A DNA stretch of 49,659 nucleotides from Pilimelia columellifera (GTDB taxonomy: Bacteria > Actinomycetota > Actinomycetes > Mycobacteriales > Micromonosporaceae): assembly GCF_039532605.1 (NCBI RefSeq), contig NZ_BAAARY010000020.1:1-49659 (forward strand), read 5' to 3'. The position numbers and the translations under genes were made by a program. Each line of letters begins with the position of its first letter. Position 1 is the stretch's first letter. Under the pieces are notes generated by a model. The model ran no database searches. It was not told the DNA's origin and saw only the letters and a list, made by a program, of their open reading frames with translations. Shown here piece by piece: positions 6,966 to 14,494 of the stretch.

Positions 6966-8978
6966 GTGCCCGACGAGACCATCAGCATTCTGCAGGGAAG
7001 CGCGTTCGTGGTCTGCGACCGCCGTGGCGACTTCCGTGCCGGCCGCGACGCCGCGGTGGGTCTGTTCTACCGGGACGTGCGCCACCTCTCCCGGTGGGAG
7101 CTGCGCCTCAACGGCCGCGAGTTGGACGTGCTGTCCGCAAAGACGATCGAGTACGACGAAGCCGCGTTCTTCCTCGTCGAGCCGACCGGCACCATCTACC
7201 GCAACCCGTCACTTTCAGTGATCAGGCGACGGGAGGTCGCCCGGGGGATGCGGGAGGAGATCGAGCTTCAGAACCATGGCGTGAAGACCCTGCATCTGGA
7301 GCTTAGTTTCCTGTTCGGGGCGGACTTCGCCGACATCTTCGAGGTCAAGGACGGACTCAGCAAGAAGGGCAGCCACTACCGGAGCCAACAGGGCGATATC
7401 CTTACTCTCGGTTATCGTCGTGACGACTATTGCCGGGAGACCTACCTGCGCGCGCCGGGCGCCTTCTTCACCGAGGAGTCGCTCACCTTCCGGCTCGCCC
7501 TGGAGCCCCGGGAGAGCTGGCACGGGCTTATCGAGGTCGATGTCGCGATCGCGGCGGGCGGCCCGTTGCCGAAACGGGCGCACAGCCCGGACATGCCGGC
7601 CAGTCTGCCCCAGTGGCTGGCCGCCGCGCCGCGACTGGAGACCGACTGGCACGACCTCAAGGCCACCTACCGGCGCAGCATCGTCGACCTGGCCGCGTTG
7701 CGGTTCTACCCGTACCCGACCAGCCCGGCGTCGTTGCCGGCGGCCGGCCTGCCCTGGTTCATGGCGGTCTTCGGCCGCGACAGCCTCATCGCCAGCTACC
7801 AGGCGCTGCCGTTCGTCCCAGAGATGGCCCGCACCACGCTGCGGGCGCTGGCGGCGCAGCAGGCCACCGAGATGGACGACATGCGGGACGCCGAACCGGG
7901 GAAGATCCTGCATGAGCTGCGGCTCGGCGAGATGGCGCACTTCCGCGAGCGCCCGCAGTCGCCGTACTACGGGGCCGCCGACTCGACGCCACTGTTCCTC
8001 ATCGTGCTCGACGAGTACGAGCGGTGGACCGGTGACGTCGAGACGGTGCGTGAGCTGGAGCAGTCGGCCCGCGCCGCGGTGACCTGGATGCGCGAGCACG
8101 GCGACGCCGACGGTGACAGCTTCATCGAGTACCAGACCCGCAACCCCGGCGTCGGGCTGGAGAACCAGTGTTGGAAGGACTCCTGGAACTCGATCGTGCT
8201 GCCCGACGCCACCATGGCGCAGCCGCCGATCGCGACCTGCGAGATCCAGGGCTACGCCTACGACGCGTTGCGGCGTACGGCCAGGCTGGCGCGGGCGGTG
8301 TGGGACGACCCGGCCTACGCCGACCAGCTCGACTCCGACGCGGACGAGCTGCAACGCCGGTTCGATGCCGCGTTCTGGCTGGACGATCTGGGCTTCTACG
8401 CGCTGGCCCTGGACCGGGACAAGAATCCGGTCCGGACCCTCACCTCGAACATCGGGCACCTGTTGTGGAGCGGCATCGTGCCGGAGGAGCGGGTGGGGGC
8501 GCTGGTCACCCACCTGTGCGGGGAGCAGTTGTTCACCGGCTGGGGCGTGCGCACCCTCGCCGACGGGCAGCAGGCGTACAACCCGATCGAGTACCACAAC
8601 GGCACTGTCTGGCCGCACGACACCGCGCTCATCGCCGCCGGCTTGTACCGGTACAACCGTCGGGTGGAGGCGAACCGACTGGCGGTGGGGCTGCTGGATG
8701 CCGCCAGGCACGTCGGCTTCCGGCTGCCGGAGGCGTTCGCCGGATACCCCCGGCGCACCACCGAGGTGCCGGTGGTCTACCCGACGGCGTGCTCGCCGCA
8801 GGCGTGGGCGACCGGGGCGCCGCTGCTGTTGCTGCGGGTGCTGTTGGGGTTGGAGCCGACGGCCGAGGGCTTGTCGGTAGACCCTTTCCTGCCGGACCGG
8901 ATCGGCTATCTGGCGCTGCGTGGGGTGCCGGGGCGGTGGGGCGCCGCCGACGCTGTCGGGGAGCACACCTCCCGCTGA
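6966..8978 (+). CDS. Glycogen debranching-type enzyme (amylo-alpha-1,6-glucosidase family)
   Basis: The 670-residue two-domain protein has an N-terminal beta-sandwich (about residues 5-200; FYRDVRHLSRWELRLNGRE, VIRRREV) as in the GDE N-terminal family, and a C-terminal (alpha/alpha)6 glucosidase domain (about 235-650). Catalytic-region motifs are VFGRDSLIAS, ENQCWKDSWNS and EYHNGTVWPHD, with acidic residues in the expected places. The likely role is hydrolysis of alpha-1,6 branches or related oligosaccharides in the cytoplasm. GTG at 6966 is chosen over ATG at 6924 because GGAGGAGG is five bases upstream. Related actinobacterial proteins may act on glycosylglycerate or sucrose-type sugars, so the exact substrate is open. 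Confidence 0.87.
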   Translation: MPDETISILQGSAFVVCDRRGDFRAGRDAAVGLFYRDVRHLSRWELRLNGRELDVLSAKTIEYDEAAFFLVEPTGTIYRNPSLSVIRRREVARGMREEIELQNHGVKTLHLELSFLFGADFADIFEVKDGLSKKGSHYRSQQGDILTLGYRRDDYCRETYLRAPGAFFTEESLTFRLALEPRESWHGLIEVDVAIAAGGPLPKRAHSPDMPASLPQWLAAAPRLETDWHDLKATYRRSIVDLAALRFYPYPTSPASLPAAGLPWFMAVFGRDSLIASYQALPFVPEMARTTLRALAAQQATEMDDMRDAEPGKILHELRLGEMAHFRERPQSPYYGAADSTPLFLIVLDEYERWTGDVETVRELEQSARAAVTWMREHGDADGDSFIEYQTRNPGVGLENQCWKDSWNSIVLPDATMAQPPIATCEIQGYAYDALRRTARLARAVWDDPAYADQLDSDADELQRRFDAAFWLDDLGFYALALDRDKNPVRTLTSNIGHLLWSGIVPEERVGALVTHLCGEQLFTGWGVRTLADGQQAYNPIEYHNGTVWPHDTALIAAGLYRYNRRVEANRLAVGLLDAARHVGFRLPEAFAGYPRRTTEVPVVYPTACSPQAWATGAPLLLLRVLLGLEPTAEGLSVDPFLPDRIGYLALRGVPGRWGAADAVGEHTSR

Positions 8979-8981
8979 GGG

Positions 8982-9203
8982 TCAGTCGTGCCGCAGCCGG
9001 TGCGGGTCGACTTCGCGGGCCGGGTGCCGGGCACGGTACTCGGTCTCCAGCTCGGCGGTGCGGCGCAGGTGGGTGTCCCAGGCCGGTTCGGAGCCGTGGC
9101 GGAGCGTGTCGAGACGGGTACGGTGGAGGCTGCGGATCTCCCGGAGCAGGTCGTCGTGGCTGAGCGCCGCCGGGTCGATGCCGAGCTCGGCCTCGAAGGT
9201 CAT
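8982..9203 (-). CDS. DUF6158-like small conserved protein
   Basis: The 73-residue charged, soluble protein has the pattern LSHDDLLREIRSLHRTR, LRHGSEPAWDTHLRR and ELETEYRARHP, which matches the small DUF6158 proteins widespread in Streptomyces and Micromonosporaceae. It is probably all helical. Function is unknown. ATG at 9203 was taken because similarity starts there. The frame is open much further upstream (to 9953), but that part is antisense to the next gene. It is convergent with the debranching gene, with 3 bp between stops. Confidence 0.7.
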   Translation of the reverse strand: MTFEAELGIDPAALSHDDLLREIRSLHRTRLDTLRHGSEPAWDTHLRRTAELETEYRARHPAREVDPHRLRHD

Positions 9204-9337
9204 CGGGTCCTCCGTCGTGTGTTGTGCCGCGTCGTCGGTGTGCCGCGTCCGTTGCTGCGCGTTCAGCGGTTGCCCGTGCCTGGCGGCGCCGAAACCCGCC
9301 TGGGTGGCCGCTTCGGCGGCGCCGCTACTCTCGTGCC

Positions 9338-9778
9338 ATGCGTCGGCTGCTGTCCCCAGCCTGGCTGGCCCGGCACGGGCTGGTCCTGCTCGTGGTGCCG
9401 GGGTTCCTCGGGCTCGGCTGGTGGCAGTACCAGCGGGCCTCATCCGGTAACGCCCTGAGCTGGGGTTACACCATCCAGTGGCCGGTGTTCGCGGCGTTCG
9501 TCGGGTATCTGTGGTGGCGTGAGGTCCGGCAGGAGCTGCGCGGCACGGACCGCGCCGCGGCGCCGACGCCCACGCTCGCCGACGGCTTCCGCGCCCCGGT
9601 GGTGACCAGACGCCGGCCCGCGCGTGACCCGGTCGCCCTGCTGGCGCCTGCTGTGACCGCGACCGACGTGACCGCGGCCGGGGCGTCGGAGCCCGACCGC
9701 GAGGTCGACGAGTACAACCGCTACCTGGCCTGGTTGGCCGCCAACCCCGGCGCCCGCGCGGCCGACTATCCCGGCTGA
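9338..9778 (+). CDS. Hypothetical membrane protein with two N-terminal helices
   Basis: The 146-residue protein has transmembrane segments at about residues 12-30 (LVLLVVPGFLGLGWW) and 45-60 (WPVFAAFVGYLWW), then a basic Pro/Ala/Thr-rich cytoplasmic stretch and a conserved-looking end (DEYNRYLAWLAANP). ATG at 9338 is the first codon that gives a sensible short N-terminus. It lies 28 bp before a DUF3817 membrane-protein gene in the same direction, so the two probably form an operon. No function is assigned. Confidence 0.7.
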   Translation: MRRLLSPAWLARHGLVLLVVPGFLGLGWWQYQRASSGNALSWGYTIQWPVFAAFVGYLWWREVRQELRGTDRAAAPTPTLADGFRAPVVTRRRPARDPVALLAPAVTATDVTAAGASEPDREVDEYNRYLAWLAANPGARAADYPG

Positions 9779-9806
9779 CCCGCTGCCGGACGAGAGGACG
9801 GACCCC

Positions 9807-10136
9807 GTGGCCGCTGCCCTTACCCGTTACCGGGCGATCGCCTATGTCGTCGGTGTGGTGCTCATTGTGCTCATGGTGGTCGGTATGCCGATGAAGTACC
9901 TCGACGTGTTGGGCCGGGACGAGACGGTCGTGACGATCGTCAGCCCGGTGCACGGGTTCCTGTACATGGCCTATCTGGTCGCCACGTTCGACCTGGCCCG
10001 GCGTGGGGGCTGGGGTTTGCGGCGGATGGCGTTGGCGATGCTCGCGGGCACCGTTCCGTTCTTCTCCTTCTACGGCGAGCGGGTTGTCACCGGGTGGGTG
10101 CGGGAATCAACTCCCGAGCCGGTGCCGGCGGCGTAG
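9807..10136 (+). CDS. DUF3817 integral membrane protein
   Basis: The 109-residue protein has three or four hydrophobic helices (IAYVVGVVLIVLMVVGMPMK, FLYMAYLVATFDLA, MALAMLAGTVPFFSFYGERV). The FSFYGER ending and the VSPVHGFLYM motif are typical of DUF3817. The family's function is unknown. Start GTG 9807 has a purine-rich AGAGGACGG upstream. It lies just behind another membrane-protein gene. Confidence 0.82.
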   Translation: MAAALTRYRAIAYVVGVVLIVLMVVGMPMKYLDVLGRDETVVTIVSPVHGFLYMAYLVATFDLARRGGWGLRRMALAMLAGTVPFFSFYGERVVTGWVRESTPEPVPAA

Positions 10137-10346
10137 GTCAGCGCTCTTCGAACGCACTGTGCAACGGGCCGATAACGCGCTGCCCAGCACATCTGGAAAA
10201 CTGGTCCCTGGATAACGAATGGAATACGTTCAGCCCCTGTCACCGGGCTTGTGGCGCGGCTAGCTTTGCGGCACCGGCCCGGTTGTCAGTCGCTCCCCGG
10301 GGGTGACGCCGGTCCATCGGATGACATTTGTCAAAGGACCTCTGGC
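10137..10346 (+). promoter_or_regulatory. Long structured leader of the NlpC/P60 gene
   Basis: This 210-bp non-coding region precedes the cell-wall hydrolase gene. It contains an inverted repeat, ACCGGGC / GCCCGGT (~10243-10286), enclosing a second GC-rich repeat, and a C-run/G-run (CTCCCCGGGGG) nearer the gene. ydaO (c-di-AMP) riboswitches often precede such genes in actinobacteria, but its conserved boxes are not visible here, so no riboswitch is claimed. Confidence 0.4.
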
Positions 10347-11330
10347 GTGACCATGAAGCCCCCGAGACAGCAGCACCTCCATCTCCGCCGCTCGGCCGCT
10401 ACGGTCCTGCTGGCCAGCCTGGCCCTGGGCGTTGATTCCAGCGTCGCGGTCGCCGAGCCGACCCGTGCCGAGTTGCAGCAACAGATCGCCAGCCAGTCGG
10501 CATCCTTGAAGAAGGTCACCGAGGACTTCAACGAGGTCCGCGAGGAGATCAAGGTTTCCGAGGCGAAGATCGATGCGATCAACAAGCAGCTGCCAGCCCT
10601 CTCAGCCGAGGTGACGGTCGCCCGCGGCGAGGTCGCCGAGGTCGCGGCCAAGGCGTACAGGGGTGGTGGCCTTCAGGGCCTGAACATGATGCTCGACGAC
10701 AGCGAGCGTCACACCATGATCGAAAAGCTGAGCGCGATGGACCAGATGGCCCGCAAGCAGCAGACGGCTGTCTCCACCCTCGGCGCCGCCGAACAGCGGC
10801 ACGCGACCCGGAAACAGGAGCTTGAGGCGACCCTGGCCCGCCAGAACGCCCAGCTCACGGAGGTAACCTCCCGCCGGACGAAGATCAAGAAGGATCTTGA
10901 CAAGTTCTATGCCCTGCGGCGCAAGGTTTTCGGCAAGGACAACGAGTCCGGCGGCGGCTACCAGGGCAAGATCCCGGCCGTCTCCGGCCAGGCGGGCAAG
11001 GTTGTCACCTTCGCCTACAACGCCATCGGCAAGCCGTACAAGTTCGCCGACGACGGCCCCAGCGGCTACGACTGCTCCGGGCTCACGCTGGCGGCCTGGC
11101 GTCAGGCTGGCAAGAGCCTGCCGCACAACGCGCGGATGCAGTTCAACAAGGTCGCCAAGATCAAGCGTTCCGAGCTGAAGCCGGGCGACCTGGTCTTCTA
11201 CTCCGACCTGGGTCACGTCGGTCTCTACGTGGGCAGCAACAAGGTCATCCACGCGCCCACGTTCGGCGAGACGGTGAAGCTGTCCAGCGTTGACATGATG
11301 TCGCCCTACGGCTTCGGCCGGGTGCGCTGA
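10347..11330 (+). CDS. NlpC/P60 D,L-endopeptidase, RipA-like, secreted
   Basis: The 327-residue peptidoglycan hydrolase has an Arg-rich signal peptide (to about residue 38, ending VAVAEP). A long coiled coil follows (about 40-195; repeated Gln/Glu/Lys heptads), then a C-terminal NlpC/P60 domain (about 215-325). The catalytic Cys is in GYDCSGLTLAAW, the His in DLGHVGLYVG, and the third polar residue is probably the His of VIHAPTFG. Relatives cleave the D-Glu-DAP bond and help daughter-cell separation, with the coiled coil holding the enzyme inactive. GTG 10347 is preferred to ATG 10353 because AAAGGA lies eight bases upstream. A strong terminator follows. Confidence 0.93.
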   Translation: MTMKPPRQQHLHLRRSAATVLLASLALGVDSSVAVAEPTRAELQQQIASQSASLKKVTEDFNEVREEIKVSEAKIDAINKQLPALSAEVTVARGEVAEVAAKAYRGGGLQGLNMMLDDSERHTMIEKLSAMDQMARKQQTAVSTLGAAEQRHATRKQELEATLARQNAQLTEVTSRRTKIKKDLDKFYALRRKVFGKDNESGGGYQGKIPAVSGQAGKVVTFAYNAIGKPYKFADDGPSGYDCSGLTLAAWRQAGKSLPHNARMQFNKVAKIKRSELKPGDLVFYSDLGHVGLYVGSNKVIHAPTFGETVKLSSVDMMSPYGFGRVR

Positions 11331-11345
11331 CCGGTCACCAAGAAG

Positions 11346-11388
11346 AGGATGGTCGACACCGTGGGAACCGGTGTCGACCATCCTTTTT
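11346..11388. terminator. Strong bidirectional rho-independent terminator
   Basis: A perfect 16-bp stem (11346-11361 with 11369-11384) closes a 7-nt loop and runs into TTTTT on the plus strand. It sits between convergent genes, an NlpC/P60 hydrolase and a sigma factor, and probably serves both, since the complementary AGAAG tract is also A-rich. Confidence 0.95.
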
Positions 11389-11394
11389 GTTCGA

Positions 11395-12393
11395 TCAGGC
11401 GGCTTGCAACCCCTCGGCCCGGGCCAGCTCCCGGAGCCGACCGAGCGCCTGGATCTCCAGTTGACGGATCCGCTCCCGGGACAACGAGAACCGCGAGGCG
11501 ACCTCGGTGAGCGAGTGCTCCCGGCCGTCGTCGAGTCCGTACCGGGCCCGCATGATGCCGGCGGAACGGTCGTCGAGATGGTTGAGCAACCCCTCGATAC
11601 GTTGACGCTCCAGCGCCGACAGGACCAGGTCCTCCGGCGACGGCGCGTTGCTGTCGGCGACCAGGTCGCCGAGGTTGGTGTCGCCGTCGTCGCCTACCGG
11701 CGTGTCCAGGGACACAGTGTCCTGGGACCAGCGCTTCAGCTCGGTAATCCGCTCGACGGTGACACCGAGAGCCTTGGCCAGCTGCTCCGGCTCCGGGTCG
11801 CCGCCCAGCTCACGGGTGAGCTGCCGGGCGACGCTGCGCATCCGGTTGACGTCCTCGACCAGATGCACCGGAAGCCGGACGGTGCGCTCCTGCTGGGCGA
11901 TCGCCCGGGAGATCGCCTGCCGGACCCACCACGTCGCGTAGGTGGAGAACTTGAAGCCGCGCTCGTAGTCGAACTTCTCGACGGCACGCACCAGACCGGT
12001 GTTGCCCTCCTGGATGAGGTCGAGCATCGGCATGCCGCTGCGCACGTACCGGCGGGCGATCGAAACGACCAGTCGCAGGTTGGCCCGGATGAACAGGTCT
12101 TTGGCCCGGTCGCCGGCCTCGGCCAGCTCCTCCAGCTCCTGCTCGGTGGCGCCATGCCGGCTGACGCCACGGTCGAGCAGGTGCTCCGCGTACAGTCCGG
12201 CCTCGATGGCCTTGGCCAGGTCGACCTCCTGCACGGCGTCCAGCAGGGCTGTGCGGGAGATCTCGTGCAGGTAGACGCCGACCAGGTCGCGCTCCTCGGC
12301 AACCTCGTCGGTACGCAAGGTGGTTTTCACTCGGGTCTCCACGATGTCCTCGCTCACGTTCTTGCTGTTGCGCCTCGCGTTCGCCACGACCAT
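11395..12393 (-). CDS. Group 2 RNA polymerase sigma-70 factor (RpoD/HrdB-like)
   Basis: The 332-residue sigma factor has regions 1.2-4.2 but no long region 1.1, so it is a non-essential group 2 type rather than the primary factor. Landmarks are DLVGVYLHEI (1.2), ANLRLVVSIARRYVRSGMPM and DLIQEGNTGLVRAVEKFDYE (2.1-2.2), FSTYATWWVRQAISRAIA (2.3-2.4) and LTEVASRFSLSRERIRQLE (4.2). It probably recognises promoters close to the housekeeping consensus under stress or in stationary phase. ATG 12393 follows GGGGGAGG. A ~600-bp non-coding region lies upstream, and a SigB/SigF-type gene lies beyond, on the same strand. Confidence 0.93.
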   Translation of the reverse strand: MVVANARRNSKNVSEDIVETRVKTTLRTDEVAEERDLVGVYLHEISRTALLDAVQEVDLAKAIEAGLYAEHLLDRGVSRHGATEQELEELAEAGDRAKDLFIRANLRLVVSIARRYVRSGMPMLDLIQEGNTGLVRAVEKFDYERGFKFSTYATWWVRQAISRAIAQQERTVRLPVHLVEDVNRMRSVARQLTRELGGDPEPEQLAKALGVTVERITELKRWSQDTVSLDTPVGDDGDTNLGDLVADSNAPSPEDLVLSALERQRIEGLLNHLDDRSAGIMRARYGLDDGREHSLTEVASRFSLSRERIRQLEIQALGRLRELARAEGLQAA

Positions 12394-12560
12394 CAGTCCT
12401 CCCCCGGTGCCTCGCGGCGCCGTGGCCGCTGACTTACTCAACGGTCACCTCGACGCGGTGATTCCGGTGCTCCTGCATGAAGGTGTCACGCAGACCTGGA
12501 TGCTCCCTGAGAGCGAGCTGGCTGTTTGCTGCCGCCGACGCTGGACGAAAATACTCAAAT

Positions 12561-12590
12561 CGGATAGCTGATACCTGACTTACCTGACAA
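12561..12590 (-). promoter_or_regulatory. Candidate promoter of the group 2 sigma gene
   Basis: On the minus strand, TTGTCA (12585-12590) and TATCCG (12561-12566) are separated by 18 bases, about 170 bp before the start codon. The spacer carries a short direct repeat, TCAGGTA-AG-TCAGGTA. The -35 is good and the -10 is weak. Confidence 0.4.
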
Positions 12591-12950
12591 ATGGCCTTCA
12601 GCGTGATGGGCACATCAACTCCCCAGACTGCGGCAATGCGACACGCGTCACTTCCGTTGGTACGGGGGCATCCGGCTAAAAGTTCACTCCGGAGAGGTGT
12701 CATACCCACCGGCCCAGCTCGGCGACCATGAATCGGTGACCGAACTGCCGACCACCGGCGGGCGGACGCCTCGTTCGCACTAATGATCGGCGGCCGACCC
12801 GGACAGCTGCGGAGTTCCAGAAGCCGCCTGTCGTCGGCCGCCCCCGGACCGCAACGACGGCGCTCCAGGTCGATCACCAGCCAGGCGGCAGTCTGGCCCG
12901 CTCCGTCGATCAGTCGTCGCACACCAGGTGCGGCGAAGGGCCTCACAACG
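12591..12950. other. Non-coding stretch between sigma gene and GPGG gene
   Basis: I find no supportable gene here. The open frame on the minus strand (12434-13069) has no recognisable protein. An inverted repeat, GGCGGCCGAC (12789-12798) / GTCGGCCGCC (12833-12842), could fold into a 10-bp hairpin with a 34-nt loop. The rest is probably the long 5' region of the sigma gene. Confidence 0.4.
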
Positions 12951-12992
12951 CGGCGGGCCGGCGACGGATCATTCTCCGCTGCCGGCCCGCCG
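12951..12992 (-). terminator. Hairpin terminator after the GPGG gene
   Basis: The 12-bp arms CGGCGGGCCGGC (12951-12962) and GCCGGCCCGCCG (12981-12992) form a perfect stem with an 18-nt loop. They lie 11 bp beyond the stop of the small membrane-protein gene. Confidence 0.8.
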
Positions 12993-13002
12993 TAACCCGT
13001 CG

Positions 13003-13146
13003 CTAGCTGAACATGCTGACCCCGCCCGGCCCGACCAGGAGACCGACCACGATAAGGACGATGCCCCACAGCACCTGACTACGGAACAGGGCGAAGATGC
13101 CCGAGACCACCAGAATCACCGCGAGAAGCCAAAGAATCGTATCCAT
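13003..13146 (-). CDS. GPGG-motif small membrane protein, 47 aa
   Basis: On the minus strand from ATG 13146 to TAG 13003-13005 the frame encodes MDTILWLLAVILVVSGIFAL followed by an Arg-containing turn, a second helix (VLWGIVLIVVGLLV) and the ending GPGGVSMFS. This is the hallmark of the short actinobacterial GPGG membrane proteins. Two helices with a hairpin topology are expected. Function is unknown. GGGGGA lies about 10 bases upstream of the ATG. Clear hairpins flank it on both sides, so it is probably transcribed alone. Confidence 0.85.
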   Translation of the reverse strand: MDTILWLLAVILVVSGIFALFRSQVLWGIVLIVVGLLVGPGGVSMFS

Positions 13147-13187
13147 GAATGCCTAATCCCCCAGGCCCCCGGACGCTAAACCGAACA

Positions 13188-13231
13188 TCGAGGGCGACGC
13201 GGGCCCGAAACCAGACTCGCGTCGCCCTCGA
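13188..13231 (-). terminator. Hairpin terminator after the SigB/SigF-like gene
   Basis: TCGAGGGCGACGCG (13188-13201) pairs perfectly with CGCGTCGCCCTCGA (13218-13231) around a 16-nt loop, 35 bp beyond the sigma stop. It should isolate the downstream small membrane-protein gene. Confidence 0.82.
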
Positions 13232-13266
13232 CGTGCCCTCCGATGGCGATCCGCCGGAGGGAGGCT

Positions 13267-14067
13267 CTAGAACTCGTCCAGCTGGCCGCGAAGCTTGGCG
13301 AGGGATCGGGCGAGCAGCCGGGAGACGTGCATCTGGGAGACGCCGATCTCGGCGGCGATCTCGGACTGGGTCATGCCGCTGAAGAAGCGGAGCATGAGGA
13401 TGCGCTGCTCGCGCTTCTCCAAGGTGCCCAGCGCCGGGCCGAGGGCGACCCGCAGTTCGGTGACCTCGAACTCGGCGTCCTCGCCGCCGAGCATGTCGCC
13501 CAGCTCGGTGGCGCGGTCGCCGTCGCTGGTGGGCGTCGACAGGGAGACGGCGTTGTAGGCCCGGGCGCCTTCCAGCCCCTCAAGGATCTCCTCCTCGCTG
13601 ACCTGGAGGTGGGCCGCCAGATCGGCGACAGTCGGCGAGCGTCCGAGGGTCTGCTGAAGGGCCCCGGTCGCCTCGGTGAGGCGAAGTCGCAGCTCCTGAA
13701 GGCGACGGGGCACCCGGATGTCCCAGGTGCGGTCACGGAAGTGCCGTTTGACCTCGCCGAGGATGGTCGGGATCGCGTAGCCGGCGAACTCGACGCCGCG
13801 ACTCGGGTCGAACTTGTCGACCGCCTTGATGAGGCCGATGTTCGCCGTCTGGATGAGGTCGTCGATCGGCTCTCCCCGTCCGGCGAACCGGTTCGCGAGG
13901 TGCTGCGCCAGGGGCAGGTAGGCCTCGATGACCTGATCGCGAAGCGCGGACCGGGAAGGGTGCTGCGGGGGCAGCGAGGCCAGCAGCGCGAGATTCTCGG
14001 TGGCGCGGTCCTGGGCGGCCTGCCGGAGGCTGTCCTGGGTCTTGTGCAACGTCTCGGTCGCGGTCAC
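13267..14067 (-). CDS. SigB/SigF/SigG-type stress sigma factor
   Basis: The 266-residue group 3 sigma factor has region 2 as YLPLAQHLANRFAGRGEPID and DLIQTANIGLIKAVDKFDP, and 2.4 as FRDRTWDIRVPRRLQEL, the diagnostic SigF-type sequence. Region 3 (LGRSPTVADLAAHLQVSEEE) and 4.2 (MTQSEIAAEIGVSQMHVSRL) are complete. GTG 14067 is chosen over upstream starts because GGGAGGAAAACACC precedes it. Such factors are usually held by an anti-sigma kinase (RsbW type) and released by an antagonist. Neither partner is encoded next to it, so control must come from elsewhere. Confidence 0.93.
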   Translation of the reverse strand: MTATETLHKTQDSLRQAAQDRATENLALLASLPPQHPSRSALRDQVIEAYLPLAQHLANRFAGRGEPIDDLIQTANIGLIKAVDKFDPSRGVEFAGYAIPTILGEVKRHFRDRTWDIRVPRRLQELRLRLTEATGALQQTLGRSPTVADLAAHLQVSEEEILEGLEGARAYNAVSLSTPTSDGDRATELGDMLGGEDAEFEVTELRVALGPALGTLEKREQRILMLRFFSGMTQSEIAAEIGVSQMHVSRLLARSLAKLRGQLDEF

Positions 14068-14494
14068 GGTGTTTTCCTCCCATGTCGCGTGCCAGCGCCC
14101 CCGCAGTGGCTCGCCTCTCCAACCGCCAGACCGGACCGATGACGCCTGGCCCGCCCGGCAGTAACCGTTTGGCCCCCGAACCATAAACCAATCGGCCCCC
14201 AAAAATCTAGCCGAAAGTACGATGCATAAACCTTGCAATATACGAGAAAAGCTGGACGAAAGCCGCAGGAACGCAGCCGAAACAGGCACACGTTTGCTCG
14301 TGCGTCATGGAAATTTCACCCCTCGGTCCATCCGGAAGGCCGATGCCGCACCAGATGTGCGACGCCCACATCCACCGCTATGGGTGAATGACTTACTGTC
14401 CTATCTGCACGCTGCGCCGGCGGCGCCACGCCCGCCAACGCAGTGCGCCGGCTCCCAGGTCCGCACCGCGCGCGCCCAACCCCCGAGGTGTCCC
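14068..14494. promoter_or_regulatory. Divergent intergenic region (sigma factor / MHYT protein)
   Basis: The ~430 bp contains no convincing gene. An AT-rich core at about 14180-14240 (AACCATAAACCAATCGG, TATACGAGAAAAG) probably holds the sigma promoter. The stretch GCTATGGGTGAATGACTTACTG at about 14380-14400 could hold the MHYT promoter. No clear SigF-type GTTT-N15-GGGTA element is seen. Confidence 0.4.

Noticed and set aside
10137..10346. c-di-AMP (ydaO) riboswitch before the NlpC/P60 gene
   Set aside because: The conserved GCGGGGGACCC-like and CCCGACAGCTAACC-like boxes are not visible.
12434..13069. A 211-codon minus-strand frame between sigma and GPGG genes
   Set aside because: No recognisable motif. 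It overlaps the hairpin terminator and part of the GPGG gene in another frame.
14180..14240. SigB/SigF-type autoregulated promoter
   Set aside because: No GTTT-N14-16-GGGTA match at the right spacing upstream of the sigma gene.
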